Below the pieces are notes generated by a model. That model searched no databases and was not told the DNA's origin. It was given only the letters and a program-made list of their open reading frames with translations. A DNA stretch of 64,000 nt from Spirilliplanes yamanashiensis (lineage in GTDB: Bacteria > Actinomycetota > Actinomycetes > Mycobacteriales > Micromonosporaceae), in NCBI RefSeq assembly GCF_016863475.1, contig NZ_BOOY01000022.1, positions 88,058-152,057 of the forward strand, in the 5' to 3' direction. Each line of letters opens with the position of its first letter. Positions within the stretch are counted from its first letter, which is position 1. A program made the position numbers and the translations under genes. Below, piece after piece: positions 17,539 to 24,647 of this stretch.

Positions 17539-17832
17539 ATGAGCGACGGCAGGCTCGTCGTCAACTTCGGTGCGCTGCAGCAGGCGGCCGCCGACATCCA
17601 GAAGGCCATCAGCACGCTCGACTCGCAGCTCGCGCAGCTCGAGAGCGACGCGAAGCCGCTGATCTCCACGTGGGACGGCGCGGCGATGGAGGCCTACCAG
17701 CAGCGCCAGCAGACCTGGACGCGCGCCTCGGACGACCTCAAGGCGATGCTGGCGAAGATCAAGGTCGCCCTGGACGAGTCGACGAACGACTACCTCAACA
17801 CGGAGAAGCGGGCCACGTCCCTCTTCAGCTGA
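17539..17832 (+). CDS. WXG100 (Esx-type) secreted protein 2
   Basis: 97 residues with WDG at 45-47 in the inter-helix turn and YLNTE (85-89), a YxxxD/E export motif. GGGGAGG lies about 8 bases before the ATG. It is paired with the preceding WXG100 gene, as in EsxA/EsxB heterodimers. Both partners carry a YxxxD/E-like motif, whereas usually only one is needed. Confidence 0.93.
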   Translation: MSDGRLVVNFGALQQAAADIQKAISTLDSQLAQLESDAKPLISTWDGAAMEAYQQRQQTWTRASDDLKAMLAKIKVALDESTNDYLNTEKRATSLFS

Positions 17833-18239
17833 CCCTTCGGGGTCGTCGTCGGGGCCGGGGCGCGGATCTATGTGCGGCGTCCCGGCCCTGGCGCGTCCTG
17901 GGCAACAGGCGATCTTCCGGACCGTTCCGGTCGGCCCACGACCACCTCGGCCCGTACTCCGGCTGAGGCCACTCATCGGTGCCGCCGCCGGCCACCTCCA
18001 TCTTCGCCTCCCGCGCCGGCCAACTCACGCGTCCGCGACGGTCCGGCTCCGGGCATGGCCACCGGTGCAGCTCGGCCGCTCTGCGGCGGTCACAACTGCC
18101 GTGCCGCGATCACCCACCCCGCCGGGCCGAGCCGGCATGTCCGCGTGGGTTCGGCGCCGTCCCTTGGGTCCTGGCTCGCGAGCCGGGCGTGCTTTTCCCT
18201 TACGGCCCGACCCGGGCGGGCCGGCCGCGAAACGGCTGG
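17833..18239. other. 407-base intergenic region without a recognisable gene
   Basis: The region lies between the second WXG100 gene and the convergent mycosin gene. Several open frames cross it on the plus strand, but they run far into the antisense of the mycosin gene and lack family resemblance or clear ribosome-binding sites. A short palindrome with GGCTCGCGAGCC at its centre occurs near 18174-18185. I see no RNA gene. Confidence 0.5.
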
Positions 18240-19457
18240 TCAGGCCGCGGGGCGCCAGCGGCGGCGCAGGCCGCGGGGGAGGATCAGGCCCAGGCCGACG
18301 GCCAGGATCGCCGCGCCCAGCCCGATCACGCCCACCAGCAGGGCGCGGTCCCGGGCCGCGTCGCGGCGGTCGGTCAGGGCCTGGGTGGCCGGGTCGGTGT
18401 GTTCGGCGGCGACGGGTTGCGGGGCGCGGGGCGGCTGGTCGGCGAGGCGTTCCGTCAGGGCCCGGTACGGGTTGACGATGCCGATGCCGTACTTGTCGCT
18501 GCGGTTGCCGCCCGGGGCCGGGTCGGCGGTGGCGAGGATGAGCTTGACGACGTCCTTCGCGGGCAGGTCCGGGTAGCGGGCGCGGATCAGGGCCGCCGTC
18601 GCCGCCACGTACGGGGCCGCGAAGCTGGTGCCGCTGTCCTGCACGTGGCCGCCGCCGACCGCCGCCATGGTCACCTGGGAGCCGGGGGCCGCCACGTCGA
18701 CGTAGTCGCCGGTGAGGGAGAAGTCGGCCCAGAGGCCGTTCGCGTCGACGGCGCCGACGGCCAGGACGCCGTCGTACCGGGCGGGGTAGGGCTCCTTCGC
18801 CGCGTCGGTGGCGCTGGCGTTGCCGGCGGCGGCGACCACGACGACGTCGTTGGCGAGGGCGAAGTCGACGGCGCTGCGCACCGCCGGGACGTCGCGGTTC
18901 AGCGAGACCGACAGGTTGATCACGCCGCCGCGGGCGCCGTTGCGGACCGCCCAGCGGATGGCCTCGGCGAAGCCGTCGGAGCCCACGTACCGGCCGGGGT
19001 TGTCCTCTTCGATCTCTTTGCGTTCCGTCACCCGTACCGGTAGGACGGTCGCGGACGGCGCCAGGCCGCGGAAGCCGGTGCCGTCGGCGGGCTGGGCGGC
19101 GATGATGCTGGCGACGCCCGTGCCGTGGCCGGCGCAGTCCTGCTTGGCGTCCGGGTTGCTGGCGAGCAGGTCGCGGCCGGGCAGGACGCGGCCGCGCAGC
19201 TGCGGGTGGCGGTCGTCGACGCCCGAGTCGATCACGGCGACGGTGACGCCCCTGCCGGTGGACAGCGGCGCCAGCCGGTCGGGGGCGTACCGGAGCAGGG
19301 GGTACGGGACGTCCGGCATCGCCGTGCCCAGCGGCGGGGCCTGCTGGCCGGAGCAGGGCACCACCGCGTACGCGGGGGCCGCGGAGACGAACGGAACACA
19401 ACCGACGACCAGCGCACCTGCCGCCACCATCCGTGACCAACGCATAGCGCTGCGCAT
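18240..19457 (-). CDS. mycP: Type VII secretion mycosin (S8 serine protease) MycP
   Basis: 405 residues. A signal peptide covers 1-31. The subtilase catalytic triad is Asp77 (VAVIDSGVD), His111 (GHGTGVASI) and Ser278 (GTSFAAPYVAA), with the oxyanion Asn in AAAGN at 213. A single C-terminal transmembrane helix (about 375-397) is followed by a basic tail, as in mycosins. The ATG at 19457 has GGGGAG 8 bases upstream. Mycosins are anchored on the outer face of the membrane, stabilise the ESX core and can process substrates. The gene diverges from the SseB-domain gene. Confidence 0.94.
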   Translation of the reverse strand: MRSAMRWSRMVAAGALVVGCVPFVSAAPAYAVVPCSGQQAPPLGTAMPDVPYPLLRYAPDRLAPLSTGRGVTVAVIDSGVDDRHPQLRGRVLPGRDLLASNPDAKQDCAGHGTGVASIIAAQPADGTGFRGLAPSATVLPVRVTERKEIEEDNPGRYVGSDGFAEAIRWAVRNGARGGVINLSVSLNRDVPAVRSAVDFALANDVVVVAAAGNASATDAAKEPYPARYDGVLAVGAVDANGLWADFSLTGDYVDVAAPGSQVTMAAVGGGHVQDSGTSFAAPYVAATAALIRARYPDLPAKDVVKLILATADPAPGGNRSDKYGIGIVNPYRALTERLADQPPRAPQPVAAEHTDPATQALTDRRDAARDRALLVGVIGLGAAILAVGLGLILPRGLRRRWRPAA

Positions 19458-19612
19458 CCGTAGCTCTCCCCCCGGCCTCGTTCCGGTTCCGGATGTTAGT
19501 CGCGCGCGACCGTCTTGGTGGTCCGCCTACCCGTGACCATTGTGATCGACGTCTGACCTTGTAGGTTGTACGCGTTGCGTGTGGGGTGACACGCCCGCGA
19601 AGGGAGGTGGAC

Positions 19613-22600
19613 GTGGCCGAGTGGGAACCGGTTACCGAAGCCGAGACAGCGATGCGCGAGGCTTTGCGCTCCGATGACCAGGAGTCCTACTTCAGGATCC
19701 TGGCCGACGTCGAACTCCTCCTCCCCGTCTCCACCGACGCCGTCGCCGGGCGCGCGCCGCTCGGCTGGGGCACCTGGACCACCGGCGGTCGCACGCACGT
19801 GCTCGCGTTCACGTCGGCGCCCGCCCTGCAGGCGTGCCTCGCCGAGCACGCCGGCTCCGCCCGCCGCGTCGCGTACCGCGACCTGGCCGCCACCTGGCCG
19901 AACCTCGAGTGGTGGCTCGCCGTCAACCCCGGCCTGCCCATCGAGGGGTACCTGCCGGCGTGGTTCGTCGCCCAGTCCGCGCGCGGCGACTTCCGCCTGC
20001 CCACCCGCGGCCCCGCCGCACCCGCCCCGGCGCAGAGCGCGACGGCCGCCGTCCCCGCCGCGTCGACCCGGCCCGACGTGCCCCCGGCGCGCCCGGTGCC
20101 CGGCGGCCCACTGCCCGCCGCGTCCAGCCCGGCGGCGCCGCCGGGAGACTCCGCGTTCCCGGCCCGCGAGCCGGCCCCGGCGTCACCCGCAGGGATGACA
20201 TCGAGCGGCCTGCCGCGCCGCCCGGTCACCCAGCCGACGGGCGACCCCGCCCCGTCGAGCGGCGGCAGCATCTGGGCCACCCGCGAGGCCGGCGCCACGC
20301 CGTGGGCGTCGGGCGCCGGCCGCACCGCCGCCGACCAGCCCCCGCCGCGCGTCTCGACGCCGTGGGCGCCCGCCGCCGAGATCGGCGCCGGGCCCGCCAC
20401 CCCCGAGGCCGAGCCCGCCGCGGACCGCGGTCCCTGGGCCACGCCGGCCGCCGCCCCGGCGACGTCCGGCGCGACGGCCGCGCCGGACCCGGCCGCCGCC
20501 CGCGCCGACGCCCCCGTCTCCGCCGCACCCGCCGGTGCCGGCGTGCCCGCCGCGGCCCCGCCGCCGCCCGCGGTGCCCGGGACCCCGGCCGGCGACGCCC
20601 CCGGCTTCCCGCCGCGGGTGTCCGCGCCGCCCGTGGCCCCGCCCGGCGGCAACGACGACGCACCCGCCATCAGCCCCCTCCCGCGCCGCCCGGTCACCCC
20701 GCCGTCGGAGCGCCCCGCCTCCATGGCCGAGGCCGCCCGCCGCCAGGCCGCCCTCGAACAGGAGGGCGGCGACCAGGCCGCAGCCGCCGGCCAGACCGCG
20801 ACCGCAGGACCCGCCCAGGGCGCGGCGGGCCGCAGCGCCGTGGCGCAGGCCTTCGCCGGCGCCGGACGCAACACCCCGGGCCAGGCCCGACCGGGCGAGC
20901 CGGGCCAGGCCGGCCCGGGCCGGGCTGGCGAGGGCTGGGCCGCGGAGAGCCAGGCCGAGGGCCGCCCGACGGGCGGCCAGACCGCCCTGGGGAACGCCGC
21001 GGCGGATCAGACCGCCCACGGACAGAGCACGACGGGCCAGGCGGCGGGTCTCACCGCGACCGGCCAGACCGCGATGGGTCCGGGCGCGACGGGCCCGACC
21101 CCGGCGAGCCCGGCGGCGACCGGCCAGACCGGCCAGACCGGCCCCGGCGAGGGCTACGGGGGCCAGGCCACCCACGGCCACGCCGCCCCCATGCAGGCCG
21201 CACCCGTTCAGGGCGGCCAGCCCGGCCAAGGTGGTCAGCCTGGTCAGGGCGGCCAGCCCGGCCAGAGTGGTCAGCCCGGCCAGGGTGGTCAGTTCGGTCA
21301 GGGCGGCACCGGCTTCGGAGGACGTGCCGACCAGGACTCCAGCGGTCCGGCCTCGGGCCACCAGGGCCTTGCCGGCAGTACCGCGGCGGGCGAGGGGCCC
21401 GCCGGGCTGCCGCGGCGCCAGCCCGGCCAGACCTCGGGCAGCGTTCCCAGTGGCGCGCCCCAGCCCGGTCCTGGGCAGGGGCAGCCACCGGCGGCTGCTC
21501 GCCCGCCGATGATCCCCGTCATCCCGGCCCCGGCCACCCGCCCCACCATCCCGCCACCCGCCCCCGGCAGCACCGCGAAGAGTGGTGGCAGCACCCAGAC
21601 GCCCGGCAGCACGGCGATGGGCAGCAGCACCCAGCCCGGTGGCGCAGCGACGGCTGGCGGCGCAGCGACGGCCGGTGGCGCAGCGACGGCCGGCGGCGCA
21701 GCGACGGCCGGCGGCAGCGCGACGGGCGGCTACCCCACGCCGCCCCACCAGGCCGGCCCGCCGCAGACCCCGCCGCACACCCCACCGCCGGCGAGCCCGC
21801 CCGCGTGGAACGCGCCGTCCGGCGCCTACCCCCGTGCCGCCGCCGAGGAACCCGCCTGGAACGCCGTCTCCGGCACCTTCGGGCTGCCGGGTGGGGGTGG
21901 GCAGGCCCCCGACGCCGACTTCGCCGCGTCCAACGCCGCCGAGGCCGACCTGCTCGACGCCGCCGGGCGGGGGAGCACCGACGACTTCCTGTCGACGTTG
22001 CTGCTGGCCACGGTGCTGGCGCCGGTCCGGGAGGACGGGCGGTACCGGACGGAGGACATCGACGGGGAGCCGTACCTGGTGGTGTTCACGTCGCCGACGC
22101 GGCTGGGTGAGCGGTACCCGGGCGGCACGCCCACGCGGGGTGTGCAGTTCGCGGAGCTGATCCGGGACTGGCCGGACCCGTCGTGGTCGTTCGCGGTCAA
22201 TCCGGGTACGCCGGTCGGGGCGACGCTGCCGGGACCGCAGGTGGTGGCGCTGGCGAGCTGGGCGGCCGAGCAGGGGCTGGGCGGGGAGCCGCAGCCGCTG
22301 CCCGCGGCGCAGGTGCGCCGGACCCCGCCGGCGGCCGTGCCGATGATGCAGAAGACGGTGCCGCCGGACCACGTGGACTATCTGCTGGACCGCGGGTACG
22401 ACCGGGTCGCCGGGTTCGTGCACCGGGCGTCCGAGGTGGAGCACCTGCGCACGCCGGGGGCGTTGCTGGCGGCGCTGGGCCTGGTGTTCCCGGGTTCGCC
22501 GTACGAGGCGGACGCCAAGGAGGCGTTCGTGCTGCGGTGGCAGGCGCACCGGCCGAACCTGTACCGCATCCCGTACGGCGGGCCGAACGAGCAGGCGATG

Positions 22601-22816
22601 CGGGCGATGGACGGCTGGGTGATCGAGCGGCCGCCGTTCCGAGGCAACGGTTTCGCGCCGTCCGACAGCGACGACGTGATCGCCGAGTTCAAGGTGGACA
22701 GCATCCGCCTGCCGCACGGCGCGCAGCTGTGGCGGATGGACGCGGACGGCCGCGAGACGATGGTGGCGATCCTCGACGCGGACGCGCCGCGCTGGCGCCG
22801 GATCGGTGAGCAGTGA
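19613..22816 (+). CDS. Giant SseB-domain protein with Pro/Ala/Gly/Gln repeat linker
   Basis: 1067 residues from the GTG at 19613 (AGGGAGG six bases upstream). An N-terminal SseB domain spans about 1-125 (ELLLPVSTDAV, TSAPALQACL, WWLAVNPGLPIEGYLP). A disordered linker of more than 600 residues rich in Pro, Ala, Gly, Gln and Thr follows. A second SseB domain lies at about 775-880 (FLSTLLLATVLAPV, SFAVNPGTPVGATLPG). A C-terminal domain of about 170 residues ends in LWRMDADGRETMVAILDADA. SseB-domain proteins accompany T7SS loci in actinobacteria; their role is unknown. The linker contains two tandem-repeat tracts. Divergent orientation to mycP and overlap with the next small gene place it in the secretion locus. 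Confidence 0.8.
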   Translation: MAEWEPVTEAETAMREALRSDDQESYFRILADVELLLPVSTDAVAGRAPLGWGTWTTGGRTHVLAFTSAPALQACLAEHAGSARRVAYRDLAATWPNLEWWLAVNPGLPIEGYLPAWFVAQSARGDFRLPTRGPAAPAPAQSATAAVPAASTRPDVPPARPVPGGPLPAASSPAAPPGDSAFPAREPAPASPAGMTSSGLPRRPVTQPTGDPAPSSGGSIWATREAGATPWASGAGRTAADQPPPRVSTPWAPAAEIGAGPATPEAEPAADRGPWATPAAAPATSGATAAPDPAAARADAPVSAAPAGAGVPAAAPPPPAVPGTPAGDAPGFPPRVSAPPVAPPGGNDDAPAISPLPRRPVTPPSERPASMAEAARRQAALEQEGGDQAAAAGQTATAGPAQGAAGRSAVAQAFAGAGRNTPGQARPGEPGQAGPGRAGEGWAAESQAEGRPTGGQTALGNAAADQTAHGQSTTGQAAGLTATGQTAMGPGATGPTPASPAATGQTGQTGPGEGYGGQATHGHAAPMQAAPVQGGQPGQGGQPGQGGQPGQSGQPGQGGQFGQGGTGFGGRADQDSSGPASGHQGLAGSTAAGEGPAGLPRRQPGQTSGSVPSGAPQPGPGQGQPPAAARPPMIPVIPAPATRPTIPPPAPGSTAKSGGSTQTPGSTAMGSSTQPGGAATAGGAATAGGAATAGGAATAGGSATGGYPTPPHQAGPPQTPPHTPPPASPPAWNAPSGAYPRAAAEEPAWNAVSGTFGLPGGGGQAPDADFAASNAAEADLLDAAGRGSTDDFLSTLLLATVLAPVREDGRYRTEDIDGEPYLVVFTSPTRLGERYPGGTPTRGVQFAELIRDWPDPSWSFAVNPGTPVGATLPGPQVVALASWAAEQGLGGEPQPLPAAQVRRTPPAAVPMMQKTVPPDHVDYLLDRGYDRVAGFVHRASEVEHLRTPGALLAALGLVFPGSPYEADAKEAFVLRWQAHRPNLYRIPYGGPNEQAMRAMDGWVIERPPFRGNGFAPSDSDDVIAEFKVDSIRLPHGAQLWRMDADGRETMVAILDADAPRWRRIGEQ
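21212..21306 (+). repeat. Gln-Pro-Gly-Gln-Gly-Gly coding repeats
   Basis: Imperfect repeats of about 18 bases encode alternating GQPGQGG-like units in the linker of the SseB-domain protein (also one GQFGQGG). They alternate between GGCCAGCCCGGCCAG-like and GGTCAGCCTGGTCAG-like versions, so the protein repeat is better conserved than the DNA. Confidence 0.8.
21638..21727 (+). repeat. 18-bp tandem repeats encoding GGAATA
   Basis: Five consecutive 18-base units encode Gly-Gly-Ala-Ala-Thr-Ala in frame; four are nearly identical and the last is degenerate. Such units expand and contract by slippage and could change linker length between strains. Confidence 0.85.
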
Positions 22817-23178
22817 TGCGGGACGGTTTCGTGGCCCTGTGGCGGGGCCGGGAGTTCGACGCGAGCCCCGAGGGTGACGAGGTCCGCCTGTACGCCCAGG
22901 AGCCGCAGGACGGCTTCGAGGAGGTGCGCCCGGGCCGGTACGTGCGCGCGGTGCCCGCGGGCGACCTGGAGGCGTTCGCGTACGTGCGCACGACGTGCCA
23001 GTGGCGCGGCCAGCCGTTCGTGGTGCTGGCGCAGCACGACTCGTGGCTGCGGGTGGAGTACACGGGCGGCCGGGCGCCGGTGGCGAAGGCGCTGGGCCTG
23101 GAGGAGTTCGACTTCGGGGTGTATCAGGGCTGGGCGCCGGTGGCCGAGGTCACCGACCTGCACGAGCACAAGGTCTAG
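22816..23178 (+). CDS. Small partner of the SseB-domain protein, function unknown
   Basis: 120 residues. The ATG overlaps the stop of the SseB-domain gene by one base (TGATG), so translation is likely coupled. The protein is acidic and compact, with an N-terminal MRDGFVALWRGREFDA and strands such as FVVLAQHDSWLRVEYTGGRAP. It has no signal peptide or membrane segment. I do not recognise the family. The tight coupling suggests it acts with the SseB-domain protein. Its stop codon overlaps that of the convergent hydrolase gene through a shared CTAG. Confidence 0.75.
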   Translation: MRDGFVALWRGREFDASPEGDEVRLYAQEPQDGFEEVRPGRYVRAVPAGDLEAFAYVRTTCQWRGQPFVVLAQHDSWLRVEYTGGRAPVAKALGLEEFDFGVYQGWAPVAEVTDLHEHKV

Positions 23179-24095
23179 CTCTTCAGCCAGCGCAGGATCT
23201 CCCCGGTGACGAACTCGGGGCGTTCGAGGTGCACGAAGTGGCCGGCGCCCTCGACGGCCCGCCACTCGTACGGGGCGATGACGTAGCGGCCGGAGCCCTG
23301 CGCGGTGCGGGGTAGCACTGCGGTGTCGACGCTGCCGTGCAGTTGCAGGGTGGGCGTGACGAGCGGCTGCTGCATGAGCTTGACGAACCGGTACCCGTGC
23401 AGCCGCAGCGCGGACCGGAACGCCCACCGGTACGACTCCAGGGCGCAGAACGCGGCCTGCGGGATCTGCATGGCTTCGCGGCAGCGCGCCTCGTAGTCCT
23501 CGAACTCGCTGGTGAGCGCCCAGCCGGGCCCGGCCCAGCGGCGCAGCAGCTGGCCGACGGCGGCCGCGTTGTCCCGGGTGAGCTGGTGCTCGTACCGGGG
23601 CACCTGGAAGCGCAGGGTGCCGGCGGCGGCGGCGACCTGGCCGCGCGGGTCGGCGAACAGGGCGGCGCGCAGCCGCAGCGGGTGGGCGGCGCCGAGCACG
23701 ACGAGCCGGCGGACCATCTTGGGGTGGAAGGCGGCGGCGGTCCAGCCGATCATGCCGCCGGCGCCGGTGCCGACGATCATGGCGGAGCGTTCGCCGAGGG
23801 CGCGGGTGAGGCCGGTGACGTCGGCGGCGAGGGTGTAGCCGTCGTAGCCGCGGGGCGGTTTGTCGCTGGCGCCGTAGCCGCGCAGGTCGACGGCGACGGC
23901 GCGGAAGCCGGCGTCCGCGACGCGGGGCAGGATGTCGTGCCACGCCCACCAGAACTCGGGGAAGCCGTGCAGGAACAGCACCAGGGGGCCGGTGCCGGTC
24001 TCGACGACGTGGAACCGGCTGCCGTTGGCGTTGACGAACCGGTGGGTCCACGGACCCTCCACCAGCACGCGCGCCTCGTCCACCTGGCCACTCAT
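23175..24095 (-). CDS. Alpha/beta hydrolase lacking the nucleophile
   Basis: 306 residues of the epoxide-hydrolase-like alpha/beta fold: LFLHGFPEFWWAWHDILP (oxyanion and HG motif), DLRGYGASDKP, and a cap of about 70 residues. The nucleophile elbow reads VGTGAGG (108-114) where epoxide hydrolases have VGHDWGG, so the nucleophile position 111 is Gly. The late acid (GSVDTAVLP) and base (GAGHFVHLERP) are retained. It may be catalytically dead or use another residue. Its stop overlaps the stop of the convergent small gene in CTAG. Confidence 0.85.
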   Translation of the reverse strand: MSGQVDEARVLVEGPWTHRFVNANGSRFHVVETGTGPLVLFLHGFPEFWWAWHDILPRVADAGFRAVAVDLRGYGASDKPPRGYDGYTLAADVTGLTRALGERSAMIVGTGAGGMIGWTAAAFHPKMVRRLVVLGAAHPLRLRAALFADPRGQVAAAAGTLRFQVPRYEHQLTRDNAAAVGQLLRRWAGPGWALTSEFEDYEARCREAMQIPQAAFCALESYRWAFRSALRLHGYRFVKLMQQPLVTPTLQLHGSVDTAVLPRTAQGSGRYVIAPYEWRAVEGAGHFVHLERPEFVTGEILRWLKS

Positions 24096-24131
24096 GCCGG
24101 ACAGCCTAGGCCCCTGGCGCCCGCGTCGGCC

Positions 24132-24569
24132 TCAGCCCACCGGCTCCACTGCCCGCAGGGCCATCGGGGTGCCCTCGCCGCACGCGATCCGGTGGCTGGG
24201 TGACATCACCTGGATGCGCACGGTGGCGCCCTGGCGCAGGGTGAGGCCGTCGGGGGAGTGCAGGGCGAGGGTCTCGCCGGCCTCGGTGAGGAAGCCGTAG
24301 CAGGGGCCGTCGCCGCCGCGGGTGACGGTGCCGACGACCCAGCCGGGCCGCTTCTGCAGGTCGGTGAAGCCGATGGGCGGCGCCGACGCCGGCTCCCCGG
24401 CGGGCGAGGCGGCGGGGGATGGCACCCCGGCAGAGGGCACCCCGGCGGACGGCGCCCCGGCGGAGGGGGCCGGCGTCGGGGACGTGGGTGCCGGAGCGGC
24501 GCAGCCGGCTACGGCCAGCACGGTCAGGACACCGGAACACGCGAGAAGGCGCACATCGATGGGACGCAC
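24132..24569 (-). CDS. Small lipoprotein, copy B of the M6-associated family
   Basis: 145 residues. Residues 1-23 form a lipoprotein signal with lipobox LAVAGC (Cys23), followed by a Pro/Ala/Ser-rich spacer with repeated PSAG units to about residue 62. The mature domain (about 68-145) contains WVVGTVTRGGDGPCYG and IACGEGTP, sharing both cysteines and spacing with the paralogue at 27158-27589. The function is unknown. It follows the M6 protease gene on the same strand, as its paralogue does. Confidence 0.82.
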   Translation of the reverse strand: MRPIDVRLLACSGVLTVLAVAGCAAPAPTSPTPAPSAGAPSAGVPSAGVPSPAASPAGEPASAPPIGFTDLQKRPGWVVGTVTRGGDGPCYGFLTEAGETLALHSPDGLTLRQGATVRIQVMSPSHRIACGEGTPMALRAVEPVG

Positions 24570-24596
24570 CGGGGCCCCCTCCGGTTCCGAAGACGA

Positions 24597-24629
24597 CGGC
24601 GCCCGAGGCCACGATGGCCCCGGGCGCCG
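24597..24629 (-). terminator. Hairpin downstream of M6 protease copy B
   Basis: A 9-bp inverted repeat (24597-24605 with 24621-24629, longer loop with extra internal pairing) lies between the protease stop and the lipoprotein start. It occupies the same place as the stronger hairpin in module A. Confidence 0.65.
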
Positions 24630-24647
24630 CCGGTCACGCGGTGCGGA

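Noticed and set aside
17833..18239. Plus-strand frames of up to 354 codons starting in the mycP-WXG100 gap
   Set aside because: They extend as antisense through mycP and have no recognisable motif or start signal.
21212..21727. Possible CRISPR-like array in the SseB-domain gene
   Set aside because: Repeats are contiguous, in frame and without unique spacers, so they are coding tandem repeats.
19613..22816. Type III secretion translocon because of SseB domains
   Set aside because: The domain name is shared, but no type III genes are present and the context is type VII secretion.
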